Assembly: GCF_030247195.1 (NCBI RefSeq)
Contig: NC_080671.1
Coordinates: 184,801,725 to 184,865,724, forward strand
Length of the DNA: 64,000 nucleotides
Reading direction: 5' to 3'
From: Topomyia yanbarensis
Taxonomy: Eukaryota; Arthropoda; Insecta; Diptera; Culicidae
Part shown: piece by piece, positions 22,701-34,700 of the stretch
Numbering within the stretch: the first letter of the stretch is position 1
How the letters are laid out: every line of letters starts with the position of its first letter
Made by a program: the position numbers and the translations under genes
The notes under the pieces: generated by a model
What the model saw: the letters and a program-made list of their open reading frames with translations, nothing else
Database searches by the model: none
Told to the model about the DNA's origin: nothing

Positions 22701-25700
22701 TTTCTTTTAGTGGAGAACAATTTTGGTAAAAACTATTTTCTATCTTAGGGAGAAAATTGTTTAAAACCATTTTTGCGCGTGAAGAGCACAAAACCTTTAA
22801 CAAAATTAGCTACTGAATTTGCGTTTCGACTTCGTCTCATCAGGATCCGACACTAACTTAGTGATAGGACTAAACTAGCAGTGGATTGACGCTAGCTCCG
22901 AAAGACACTATTTGTGTGTCTGAGCAAACCCCTAGTCCTGCATGAAAATGCCGTATTAAACCAACTAGGGGCCTCTGCATAGTAGCGTCGTTCTGCATGT
23001 CACTTTAAGGGGATACATACCATTTTGTGCGAAAAATGTCAAGAAAGTTTGAATTTACGTAAAGGCCAATGGATTTATTTTATCAAATCATACCATTATA
23101 TTAGTTTATAAAAAGATATTTGCTTTTCCCCCGAAACCCTTTTTTATTTAAGAGGTTTGAGGTGGTCAGTATTAAAGACCAATAGATCAACTAAAATCCC
23201 AAAACTCAAAAAATTCCATTACTATATGAGTATTCTTCGTACTTTAACGATTAATTGTTTGAATAATATTTTTTTCCTGCATTCGGGTACGTTTTTCCTA
23301 AAAAATCGCTGTTTTAAGCTTTAAAAATTGTAATAAAAAATTCTCATCTACAAAACAAAACTTTTTGCATAAAAAAGGAATCGTTAAGATACGCGAAAAA
23401 TTAATTACGATGAATTTAAAAAAATGAAGAATATCGGTTGAATGGTTTTTCGGTTATCGTGCTCACGGAAAAACCATTTTTGGAAAACGGCATTTCGAGA
23501 TAATAGAGTTTAAAATTTCAAAGTTACTTTTGCTCTTGGTAGACGAAGCGCGCTTGGAAGCGCTGTAACTTTCGATCTATTTCTCGGATCTCTATAAAAA
23601 TTTGGGAAAATATTCTCAAAGAGTTGTACTTTCAGATAAAGTAATTAAAAAGATTTCTATTTTTTGAAAAATAAAAAGGTATGTAACCCCTTAAGAATCT
23701 ACGGAATTTGAGCCAAATAAGCCAATAAGACAATTTTGTATGGAAAAAAAACCATCAAAATATATGAAGAAAATACATGATTATAAATTTCATCACCAGG
23801 TGGCTCATTCACGAAAGATTATCTGAGTTAATCTGAAAATGTATTAGTAAGTAATTCTGTCATGTGCACGATTTCCAAAGAAAGCAAAATCCCGGACACC
23901 CTAAGGTAGAGTTACTAACGATTAAAATGATAAAGCAGCATATCACAGAGAAGATTCGTGTTTCAAACTAAGATTTCCGAAAAGAGATATATTGTAATGA
24001 CAATTGGAAAGATAACAGCACATTTGAAGACTAGAAATAAAAGCTGTTGCGTGGCAGTTCTCTTAATAGCAGTGTATACTGTAGCAGAAGCCTGACAGAA
24101 ATAACTTTTGGTAATCTGACCTTCATAGCTGCATGGCGTTGTTTGCCTTGGCCAAGGGGGAAATGCTGAAGTAGGGCGGGTTTACCGTCTACCATTTGAA
24201 TGTTGTCTCGACCAGAAAAAAATATAATCATTGATAATTTTGAAGTTGCTTCCGTAAACAACACTCTAAATTTGGATAATTTTTAATAGTACGGTTTTAA
24301 CATGTTCAATCGAGACAATTCTATATCAATAGTTGGCAAACATCGTTAATATATAGGCGAACATATTATTTTAGAGGATTAAGTGAATTAAAATATCACA
24401 CATTCCAATTCTCGCAATGCTGACAAAATGTAGAAACAAGTATTTGTTGTACGCAGTAACATTGTGCCGTTCAGAAATTCTTGATTGTTTGCAGTAAAAT
24501 ATTTCTGATATGATGAAACTGGCCAGAGTCGACAGCCAACTGATACTGATTCCAAGCGTGCATATCGCCTTGAGGTTCATTCATGTTCCATCATCGCTGA
24601 GGAAACAGAAATAATGGCTCTTTATAATATTTTTCCTTTTCGCGCGAATTTTTTGTTGAGGTAGGTTTTTTTTGTTTAGGAATTTAACAGACGTTTTGTA
24701 CGCTCGTTTATTATGACCGACTTGGGAAGACGTAGAAAATTAACTAATTGATATAATGAGAATAATAACAATCTCCCTACTCACATTTTATAAACCGGAG
24801 GTTAACTAATAAGCTTGACTGCTGTTTACCCCAGCGTGTCTAATCGAGCTCACTGGGATTTTCTAAGATGAAAAATTCAAGCCGTCCATCGTTAGGGAAG
24901 TGGCTCACATTTTGACTTTTCTTTCATCATTTGACCGTAAACTGAGGTTTTGAAACTACACCGTACAATTTAAATCATTTTATTTCAGGATAACAAGGTT
25001 TCGCTATAATTACGAAAAAAAATGTTATCAGAGTAGAGTGGGGTCAAATAGGTCAGTTTTTGCGAGGTTATATATCTCGCAATAATGATTTTTCAAGCTA
25101 AATCCAATTAGGGGAAGGTACCTTTTTCGATGTTTTTTTTTATCTGGGGGTATGATGGGTACTATAATCGTGGTTAGAAAAAAACAATGTACACGCCTAA
25201 AAATCAATGATTCAACTTTGAAGAGTATGAATACTATTGATTATTTAAATATTAATAACCCAAATAATCCATTGACGTCTTTCAGGTAAGAAGATGGGGA
25301 ATTGGTAAACGATGTGAAAAATCATGAAACCACGGAAGGAAATGTTGAAAACGTGTTTTTTCGGTAGCTGTGTCTGGTTTCGTACTTTTAATTCACTTCT
25401 TCGGCGTCCTTGTCGCATCCAGAGTGTGGATAGGAAGTTGTGAATTCAGGCTCACGTGGTTGTTTAACTGTGGGACGACCACGTTTGCGCTTCGGAACAT
25501 TTTTTGGTTTTTTTTTCTTTCTCGATCATATTTTTTCCGATTATCCACTTAAACAACCCCTTAAATTATTACATCGCTCACTCACGCGAAATATCTGACG
25601 CACTTTCATTTCACACGACGCACTTTTCTTTCACACGAGCACGAAATGTTTCGAACGGAACCTTGAATTGTTTAGAGGCTGATCGAATGCTCAATACAAT

Positions 25701-28700
25701 TCTCCTAGAATAATTACAATATTCCAATTACGTGGAAAATGTAGCCAACGACAGTCTAAATTGATAAGTTTTATCAGTTTTCAATAATATTGCATCATCG
25801 TAGCCAGAAAATGAAAAGAAGATGAGGGGAGGCTTGTATATTTTTTTTTTTTTCCATACGTTTATTTGACACGGCATTTGCAAAAGCTTTTTACGCCAGT
25901 TTCTTTTTTTTACATAGCACGTTACAAAAATCCTTAAGACTAATTTTAACTATACTAGTACTTTGTCTAAAACTAACACTGAAATCACTTTATTGTTTGC
26001 TTTTTTCCTTACATTGTTGTATTTCATAATGATCTAGTATTTTCGGGTGTATTTATTTACTTTTTTCTGTTATTGTCTAAATTTAAAAACTAAATATTCT
26101 AGGACACTTTAATTGGTGAATGATTAGCCTTGGATGAGAGTATGAGGAGATGAATTTAATTAAATTTTGACAGACGCTGTTTTTAGAAAATGATAGATAA
26201 GTTCCATGTATAGAGGATCGCGATACGCCAGGATGTCTCTAACAGGAACATGGATTGGTCTTCCTCGGACTTGTAAAGAATCTACTAATTGTGATCTGGC
26301 TTCACGATATTCAGTGCAGGACCAAACAACATGCTCAATGTCATGGTAACCTTCTCCACAAGCACAATGATTACCCTCAGCGAGCCCAATACGACGGAGA
26401 TGCGCATCTAAAGTATAATGATTGGACATGAGCCTAGACATCACACGGATGAAGTCCCGACTTACATCCAATCCTTTGAACCATGCCTTCGTTGATACTT
26501 TAGGGATAATTGAGTGTAGCCATCGTCCCATATCTCCATTGTCCCAAGATGTTTGCCAACTAGCAAGTGTCCTCTGTCGAGAAGCGCTATAAAATTCATT
26601 GTAAGCGATGGGTCTTTCATATATTTCACCATCTAGTGCACCAATCTTGGCTAAATTATCAGCTTTCTCATTGCCCGCAATAGAGCAATGGGCGGGGAGC
26701 CACACTAGGGTAAATTTATAACATTTTCTTGTCAGGTTGCTCAGAGATTCTCGTATCTTCCCCAAAAAGAATGGATCGTGATTATCAATCCTCTTTGAGC
26801 GTAGAGCTGCAATTGTGCTGAGACTATCAGTGAGGATAAAGTAATGGTTCGGGGTTAAAGTATTAATTATTTGCAAACTATAGTGAACTGCTGCTAGTTC
26901 CGCTATATAAACAGAGGCGGGTTCTGCAAGTTTGAGAGAAATTGAAAAATTATTGTTGAAAATACCGAAACCAGTGGCCTCACTGATTCGTGACCCATCA
27001 GTGTAAAACATTTTAAGGCAGTCTATGTGTTGATATTTACTTGTGAATATTTTAGGGATCTCCCGCGAGCGTAGATGATCCGGAATTCCACGAATCTCTG
27101 CTTTCATAGACGTGTCGAAGAATAAAGTGGATTCAGGAGTATCTAGTATATTGACGTATGTGGGAACATACCTAGCAGGCGTTATTTCTTGTGACATGTG
27201 ATTGAAATACACTGTCATGAATCTGGTTTGGGGTTGAAGCTCGACAAGTCTTTCAAAATTTTCAATTACCAGTGGGTTCATAACCTCACATCGAATAAGT
27301 AAACGAGAAGAGAGATCCCAGAATCGGTCTTTTAAAGGAAGAACTCCCGCTAGTACTTCAAGACTCATTGTATGGGTCGACTGCATGCAACCTAAGGCGA
27401 TTCTTAAACAACGATACTGTATCCGTTCCAGTTTAATAATGTGAGTGTTCGCAGCTGAACGGAAACAGATGCACCCATATTCCATTACTGAAAGTATTGT
27501 TGTTTGATACAATCTTATCATATCACTTGGATGAGAACCCCACCATGATCCAGTTATTGTTCGCAGAAAATTTATCCTTTGTTGGCATTTCGTTATTAGA
27601 TACCTAATGTGGCCTCCCCATGTGCCTTTAGAATCGAACCAAATTCCAAGGTATTTAAAAGTCAGGACTTGGGCTATCGTTCTACCAACCAACTGAAGCT
27701 GAAGCTGAGCTGGATCACGCTTCCTTGAGAAAACGACCAACTCTGTTTTCTCCGTAGAGAAATCGATGCCCAGCTTTAAAGCCCAAATTGATAAATTATC
27801 CAAGCTATCTTGCAATGGTTGTTGTAAATTTATAGCTTTTGGTCCTGTGGCAGAAACCACCCCATCATCTGCAAGTTGTCTTAAAGTGCATGGGCTGACA
27901 ATACAATTATCAATGTCATTCACGTAAAAATTATAGAGAAGGGGGCTTAGACAAGAGCCTTGTGGTAGGCCCATGTAACTTATTCTGAGTGTCGCCAAAT
28001 CGCCATATGAAAAATGCATGTGCTTTTCTGACAATAAATTGTATAAATAATTATTTAATATTGGTGAAAGACCACATTGATGTAGTTTCTCCGAGAGAAC
28101 ATCAATGGAGACTGAGTCGAATGCTCCTTTTATGTCTAAGAACACAGACGCCATTTGTTCTTTTTTTGCGTAAGCGAGTTGGATTTCTGACGAAAGTAGC
28201 GCCAGACAATCATTCGTTCCCTTTCCCCTCCGAAAACCAAACTGGGTATCTGATAGCAAGCCGTTCGCCTCAACCCAATTGTCGAGACGTCGTAGGATAA
28301 TTTTTTCCAACAATTTCCTGATGCAGGATAGCATTGCAATCGGTCGATACGAGTTATGATCGGAGGCTGGCTTTCCCGGTTTTGGAATAGCGATAACTCT
28401 CACTTGTCTCCAGTCGTGCGGGACAATGTTCTGCTCAAGAAACTTGTTGAATAAATTCAACAAGCGTCTTTTTGCTAGGTCAGGCAGATTCTTCACCAAG
28501 TTGAATTTAATTCTGTCTAGTCCCGGAGCATTATTGTTGCATGAGAGGAGTGCAATTGAGAATTCCATCATTGTCAAAGGCGAATCTATGAAATCGTTAC
28601 TTGTGGGAGCATCGCGAGTGATTTTCTGCGCAGGAGCAGAATCGGGACAAATTTTCTTGGCAAAATTAAATATCCAACGATTCGAAAAATCTTCGCTTTC

Positions 28701-31700
28701 ATTAGTCATGTTTCGATTCCTCAGTCTTCTGGCTGTGTTCCAAAGAGTACTCATTGATGTTTCTCTTGACAAGCCATTAACGAAGTGTCTCCAATAACTA
28801 GATTTTTTGGCACGACGTATGCTGTCAAATTTGTTTTGCAAAATGAAATAATTTTCAAAGTTCTCACGTATACCCCCTTTCTGTTTCATAATTTCTTTGT
28901 AGGCAACTTGTTTAGCTTCATATGCATCAGAGCACTCTTTGTCCCACCAAGGATTAGGGGGCCGTCTATTTATTGTCATTCCAGGATTGCATTTCGTTTG
29001 GACTTGTTCTGCTGCTTCAATAATTAAACCCGCTAAGAATTCATATTCTTCGGTAGGGGGTAGCTCTTCTGTCGAAGCAAGAGAAGTGGAAATTAATGTT
29101 TCGCATGTTTTCCAATCAATATTTCGTGTTAAGTCATAAGGAACATTGATTGAATTCGTGCGGCCTAATTCACTGTTAATTGAAACAACGATTGGCAAAT
29201 GATCGCTACCGTGAGGATCAGTTACAACCTTCCACGTGCAATCTAACCGAAGTGATGTCGAGCACAGAGATAGATCTAATGCACTTGGACGTGCAGGAGG
29301 TCTGGGGATGCGTGTTGTTTCGCCAGTATTTAAAACTGTCATATTAAATTCGTCACAAACATTGTATATCAAAGAGGATCGATTATCATTGTAGAGGGAA
29401 CCCCACAATACTCCGTGCGAGTTGAAGTCTCCCAGTATCAGACGCGGAGCAGCCATGGATTCCACTACCTCAAAAATTTGACGTTGTCCAATTTGAACTT
29501 TGGGAGGTATATATATAGAAGCGATAGACATGTCTTTGCCTTTAATGTTCGTTTGGACAGCTACAGCCTCAATGCCCGCAAACAAGGGGATGTTAATTCT
29601 ATAGAAAGAATAGCACTTTTTAATTCCGAGAAGCACTCCTCCATACGGGGTGTCTCGGTCTAGGCGAATAATGTTGAAATCATTTAAGTTGAAATTAATG
29701 TTTGAGGTAAGCCATGTTTCACATAGAGCAAAAGCATCGCATTTTAAATTATGCAGTAAAATTTTTAAGGAATCAATTTTAGGTATGATACTTCTGCAAT
29801 TCCACTGAAAAACAGTGATGGAATCTTTCATTGGAGGAGGTGAATTACCCATTGAAAGATACAATCGCTGCAAGGATGGGCCATTGAGCAATCAGCTGCT
29901 CTAAAAATGTTCTAATTGTTGGGAGGAAAGCTGAAAGTATACTCTTTAGTGGTTCAGAAATATTGAATGCTTTGAAAATCCAATCAACAATTTCAGAAAA
30001 TTTCAATAATCCTACCCCCGGCTGAGGCTCAGAGGAAGTCGAAATTATATTATTTCCAGTAATGGTGTTCTGTTTGGATTGTACGTTCCCAAAACCGGGC
30101 GGAATTGATTTCGGTTTTGAATCGGAATTTTTCGGTTTTGGGCGCAGTTTATCTATTGGTGGAGAAATTTTAAGGCCCTTGCTTGGCAGCTTGGGAAAAG
30201 AAGACTTCTTTTTCTGGAATTTCCGGGTAAAACAAATGATGTACCTTCGCACGCTCCGTCAGAGTCAGACTGTTCCGAAAATAGAGATGTGTAAGTGTTT
30301 TCTAAGAAGATGGGTTTAGGGGTAGCATTTTTCAACATTTCTGCATAGGAGCGCTTAGACCTCTCCTTCAAGGATCGTTTAATTTTATCCTCGCGCAATT
30401 TATAAATGGGGCATACAGGGAGCTCATGCGAGTTTTCTCCGCACATTAAACATTTTTCTGAATTTTCATTGCATATATCCTCTTGATGAGAACCCCCACA
30501 TTTGCCACACCGTGCCTTATTGGAACAGTAAGTGGCTGTGTGGCCAAGCTGTTTGCAATTAAGGCAATTCATTACACGAGGGATAAAAAGGCGAACAGGG
30601 AGACGAATCTTATCGATAATGACATAGTTGGGCAGCGCAGACCCAGCGAAAGTCACTCGAAATGAGTCAGACAGTCGATAAACTTTTTTATCTCCTTCGT
30701 GTGATACTGAATGCAATTGCTTGCATTCAAGTATCTTTACGTCTTTAAGTATGGTGTCTTTGAAACGACCAACCCCATGCTTAATTATGTCATCAACAGT
30801 CAAACTCGATTCTGTGATGACCCCATCAATTTCAATTTCCTTTGAAGGAATATACGCTCTATACTCACGCGTAAAAAGCTCGCAAGAAGCAATTGCATTG
30901 GCTTGTTTGAGACTACCAACGACAATGCGTATTTTATCTTTATTGACTTTGACGATCTCTTTTACATCCGAGAATCGCGAAGTCAAATCTTTAGAAATTT
31001 GAATAATATTTAGCGCCTTTACTTTACGCCTAATAAATACAATCCATGGTCCCGTTGACGACTCTGGGTAAATTTTAATTCTAGTCGGATTTACATTTTC
31101 AGCATAAGGCTTAGGGGGAGGGTCTGTTACTCGTTCTCCCATCTCTTCATCCATTTTACCTAACAAGAAAAACTATCACAAAAAGGAATGAAAAATATAC
31201 CTGTTATACCTGTAGAACACACCTCATGTGTTACGTTGTAAACTCGGTGCCCGTTGTTTGACAATGTGACACTTGATGTCCTTCTTCGTCGCGTTGCTTC
31301 TTCAGTAGAGAAATAGGCCTACCTGCAACACTTCAAAACTCTCTCCGGTTAAGCTGCTCGTCGGTATCACCACCACAAGCGCGCTCTCTCCGTTTCCACC
31401 GCCGCGGTAAACAAATGTGGCTACCTGTGGCTTGCTGCGAAAATCCCACTGTCGATGCGGCACTTTTCGGTGCCACTTGTTTTCCTTATTCGTCGTACCA
31501 CTTCTGCGGTAGACGAATAGAGCAAATGGGTCTACCTGTGACGCTTCCCCTCTCGTCGATTAGAATTGCCCGACGACACCAATACAATAAATTTTTTCTG
31601 TGTGTACAGGCACGATCACTGTCGATTTCTGCCACCGCGGTAGGCAAATTCGTCTACCCGCGGTTTGCTGTCAAAACACCGAGGATGCTGTTGACCACGC

Positions 31701-34700
31701 CTCCGACGTATCAACTGTCGACTCACACTGAACAAACTGGTCTCTCTCTCTCCCACAAAAGCGCATACAGCGTCTCGCACTCCGTCACTCTCTCGAGAAC
31801 AAAACCTTCCACATGGAGGCACAACCGTCTCGGCCGGTTGCAAAAACTGTTATGATGGGGAGGCTTGTATACTCCCCAGTCCCCTTTTTTAGATTGTTTT
31901 ATATAAGACAAAGAATACTTACGTTCTTGTAAATGTGAACAATTGAACTTTCAGAATATTTTTATAGACCCAAACATGAATCATACTACAATCGTTAGTG
32001 TGGGAAGTAACATTTACAACATTTAGGATTTACACCTAAAAAATTATGTGTTGCTTTAGCTTGAGGCTAAAACTAAGTCAGTTCTGGAAATCGTCTTGGG
32101 TTCTAACCTGAAGTATATTTCAGTTTTTCTAACATCACCACTATTTCGTGAACTTAACTCAATTTCATCAATACATTTGTTTGAAGCAACTATCCTGGTT
32201 TTGTTCCTAGTTCTCAAACGTAAACGTCCATAGAAAAGATTCCGAGACTTCAAGGAATCTATGGATATGATTTTTTTTTAAATTCTGACTCTGAACTGCT
32301 AAGAAATAATGTTTTAAAATATGTAAAACCTTTTTAATGAGATAACAGCACAGCCCTTAAATATTAGCACTCAAAAACGTAAGACTAATTTTTAATTCGG
32401 CGGTATAAACCTGTGTTAAAGGTTATACTTATGTTATACTAAACTACCTAAAAAGGGGGCTGGGGAGTACCCCCCTCTTCTTTTCATTTTTTGACTACAT
32501 CTATGTTATTCAGAAATTCATTCTGAACATTTCATTTAAAGGTACTAAGTCTCTGCCATGACTATATTCTCATTATTTAAGTTTTAAATGCCGATGTCGG
32601 TGGTGCACTGGCAGTGTTGGAAAAAATAATAAATTTCTGCTTTTGGATTGAACCATAAGTTTTAAAATCGTTATAACTATATTTTGAAAACTCGTAGCTA
32701 TTTACCGTCTTCGACAAAGTTGTTACCCAAGGTTTGAACTGTAGTTTTATAAAGCTGGTTTTTCATATTGAGTTAAATAGCGATCTTTATTAACGTAAAT
32801 GCAAAATAATTGATTTTCCCATATAAAATGCCACACAAACTTTGAACGCAATGCGCAAACCCGGGAAGCAACCGACCGCTCCCAAATTTTGCACATGCAT
32901 TTGGGATAACAAAAGGAACCCAAAAAGTGCTGTGCTGAAAAATGGCACATGTCGAGCCACTCTTAGAGCCATCGTGGACAGATGCAATTGTGTTCCTTAT
33001 ATCCGCTTTACTTCATTTTGGCGTTTTTTACATAAAATTACGCATCGTGCCCCAAGTGTATGATTTATGTTGATGATCGTATTTTTTTTAAAACGAAAAA
33101 TATCGAAAAACCAAAACAAAAGTCGAGTTCAGTATACATTTTTACGTAAGAAAAAAGTCACTTGACATTTTTTTACATTGATTAAATGTACTGTACTGAG
33201 GACGAAAGACAGGGAAATTCGCGAAAACTTAAACGACGCCGTAACTAATACAGCTGATCCATGTAAACAGCTGGAATGACAGTCGCCAACGATGTTCTCT
33301 ACCATGTATCTAATTCACGCTACACGAGCGACCAATGCAATAACATGGCAAAAACAGTGCCATATACCTATTGTACCTCAATACCTATTTGACCCCATTC
33401 TACTCTAGTGACAAAAAGAATGGGGTTGATCCTTTTTTGCCGTTTAATGGTACTCAAGTTCATTCACTTGAGACTTTACGACTTCATGTTGAAGGTAAAG
33501 TTCTGTAGGTTGGCCTCTTTTAGGTCAAAAAACAACATTCCGTACCAGTTTAAGAAGGCCCAAACATAGTGAAAGAGCAAAACTCAAGAGTTACACAAGA
33601 GTTTGCTTTTGTAGATTCGTCCATTGACGGTCAGGGCAGGGGCGTCAGTTGCTGACAAGGAATGGGGACAAACGACGCGCGCGTGGTACCGTTTATGTAT
33701 CCGTCATACAAAATAAAGCTTTCGGTACAGTTTTTGCTCATTTTGGCCGCTCAAAATTATTTCATATTTTTTCACTAATAAAATCGGTTTTCTGTTCGGT
33801 TTGTTTACTACCTTCGATTAATTTTCTCGAGACTATTTTATTCTTTTCCTTTAATTCTTTTTCTCCTGTCAAAAATATTTGAAAACATATTCAGCACAAA
33901 CGTAGAAGTTCAGAATTTTCAAAATATTCTTCATATAAATTTGAATTTCAAACGATGATCTATACTTGTAGGTCATCGCTTTAAATGCGAAGTTGTTTGC
34001 CATATAAATGAAATTTCTGTACTTCTGCGCTTTTTGTATACTTTTTGAGAAAATATAAAAATTTGTTCTTTCAGAAATTATAACCGCCATCAATTACAAT
34101 CGATTCGTGTATGAAAAAGTGAAGGCTGCTGTTTTGAATTTGAAGTTATTTTCCATATAAATGAAATTTCTGTACTTCTACGTAAGTACACTTTTTGAGA
34201 AAATAAACGATAAAAATTTCAGAAATTGTAGCCGCCATCAATTACTATCGATTGGTGTATGAAAAAATATAGGTCATCGTTTTAAATTCAAAGTTGTATG
34301 AAGAATATTTTAAAAATTCTGAGTTTCTACGATTTTACTGTATCATTCCTATCACCCACTATTATTTTCTAGCTTACATACAATATTGTGTTTCTCTAAG
34401 TTTATACCAACATTTTGATATAAAAATATCCATATGCAATATGTAGAACTATTGAGTGGCTTGGCGCGCATTATGCAAATCAGACTAGCTAAACTCACGA
34501 AATATAGACATTTTTGAAAATTTACTATCTTTTGCACACACTGCAAGTCTACAAGCCGTAAAGATTTTATTGGTGTAAGAAAAAAAATAAATTGGTTGAC
34601 AAACGGCCGATATACGATTGTTTGAACTGAAAAGCTTATATTTTCAATACTGACTTTCAGTTACTGTTATTGCAATTACTTTGGATATGCAAATTTGTTT

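Larger units (their letters stand above)
25841..31856 (-). mobile_element. I-group non-LTR retrotransposon, near full length (6.0 kb)
   Basis: It is bounded by perfect 15-bp duplications. On the - strand the order is: a ~690-bp 5' UTR; ORF1 with three zinc knuckles (frameshifted); ORF2 with AP endonuclease, reverse transcriptase, RNase H and a Cys/His finger; a ~305-bp 3' UTR; and a 13-A tail. APE plus RNase H together indicate the I group (I/LOA/Loner and relatives) rather than Jockey or CR1. A simple A tail differs from the TAA repeats of the classic I element. Full 5' length, intact ORF2 and perfect TSD indicate a young copy, inserted antisense-neutral (same strand as OATP) in intron 1. 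Confidence 0.93.
25806..32500. mobile_element. Palindromic element split by the I-group retrotransposon
   Basis: AAAATGAAAAGAAGA (left, 25809) and TCTTCTTTTCATTTTTT (right, near 32478) are inverted complements. The adjacent block continues the match: ACTCCCCAGTCCCC at 31871 on the left arm pairs with GGGGCTGGGGAGT near 32456. The left arm is interrupted exactly by the retrotransposon, so this is the middle layer of a three-level nest. Without the insertion it is about 0.65 kb. Confidence 0.6.
25036..33400. mobile_element. TA-flanked TIR element hosting nested insertions
   Basis: The left end GAGTGGGGTCAAATAGGT (25036-25053) and right end (complement GAATGGGGTCAAATAGGT, ending 33400) are an 18-bp inverted repeat with one mismatch. 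TA dinucleotides lie directly outside both. Subtracting the 6.0-kb retrotransposon and its duplicated target leaves about 2.3 kb, without a visible transposase. TA targeting suggests mobilisation by a Tc1/mariner/pogo-type transposase. Confidence 0.65.

Noticed and set aside
27989..29663. Several + strand open frames across 28.0-29.7 kb
   Set aside because: They lie antisense to the intact retrotransposon ORF2 and have no domain; they are shadows of it.
31415..31855. 146-codon + strand frame upstream of ORF1
   Set aside because: It lies antisense within the retrotransposon 5' UTR, has no recognisable domain, and its length is explained by the higher GC content there.
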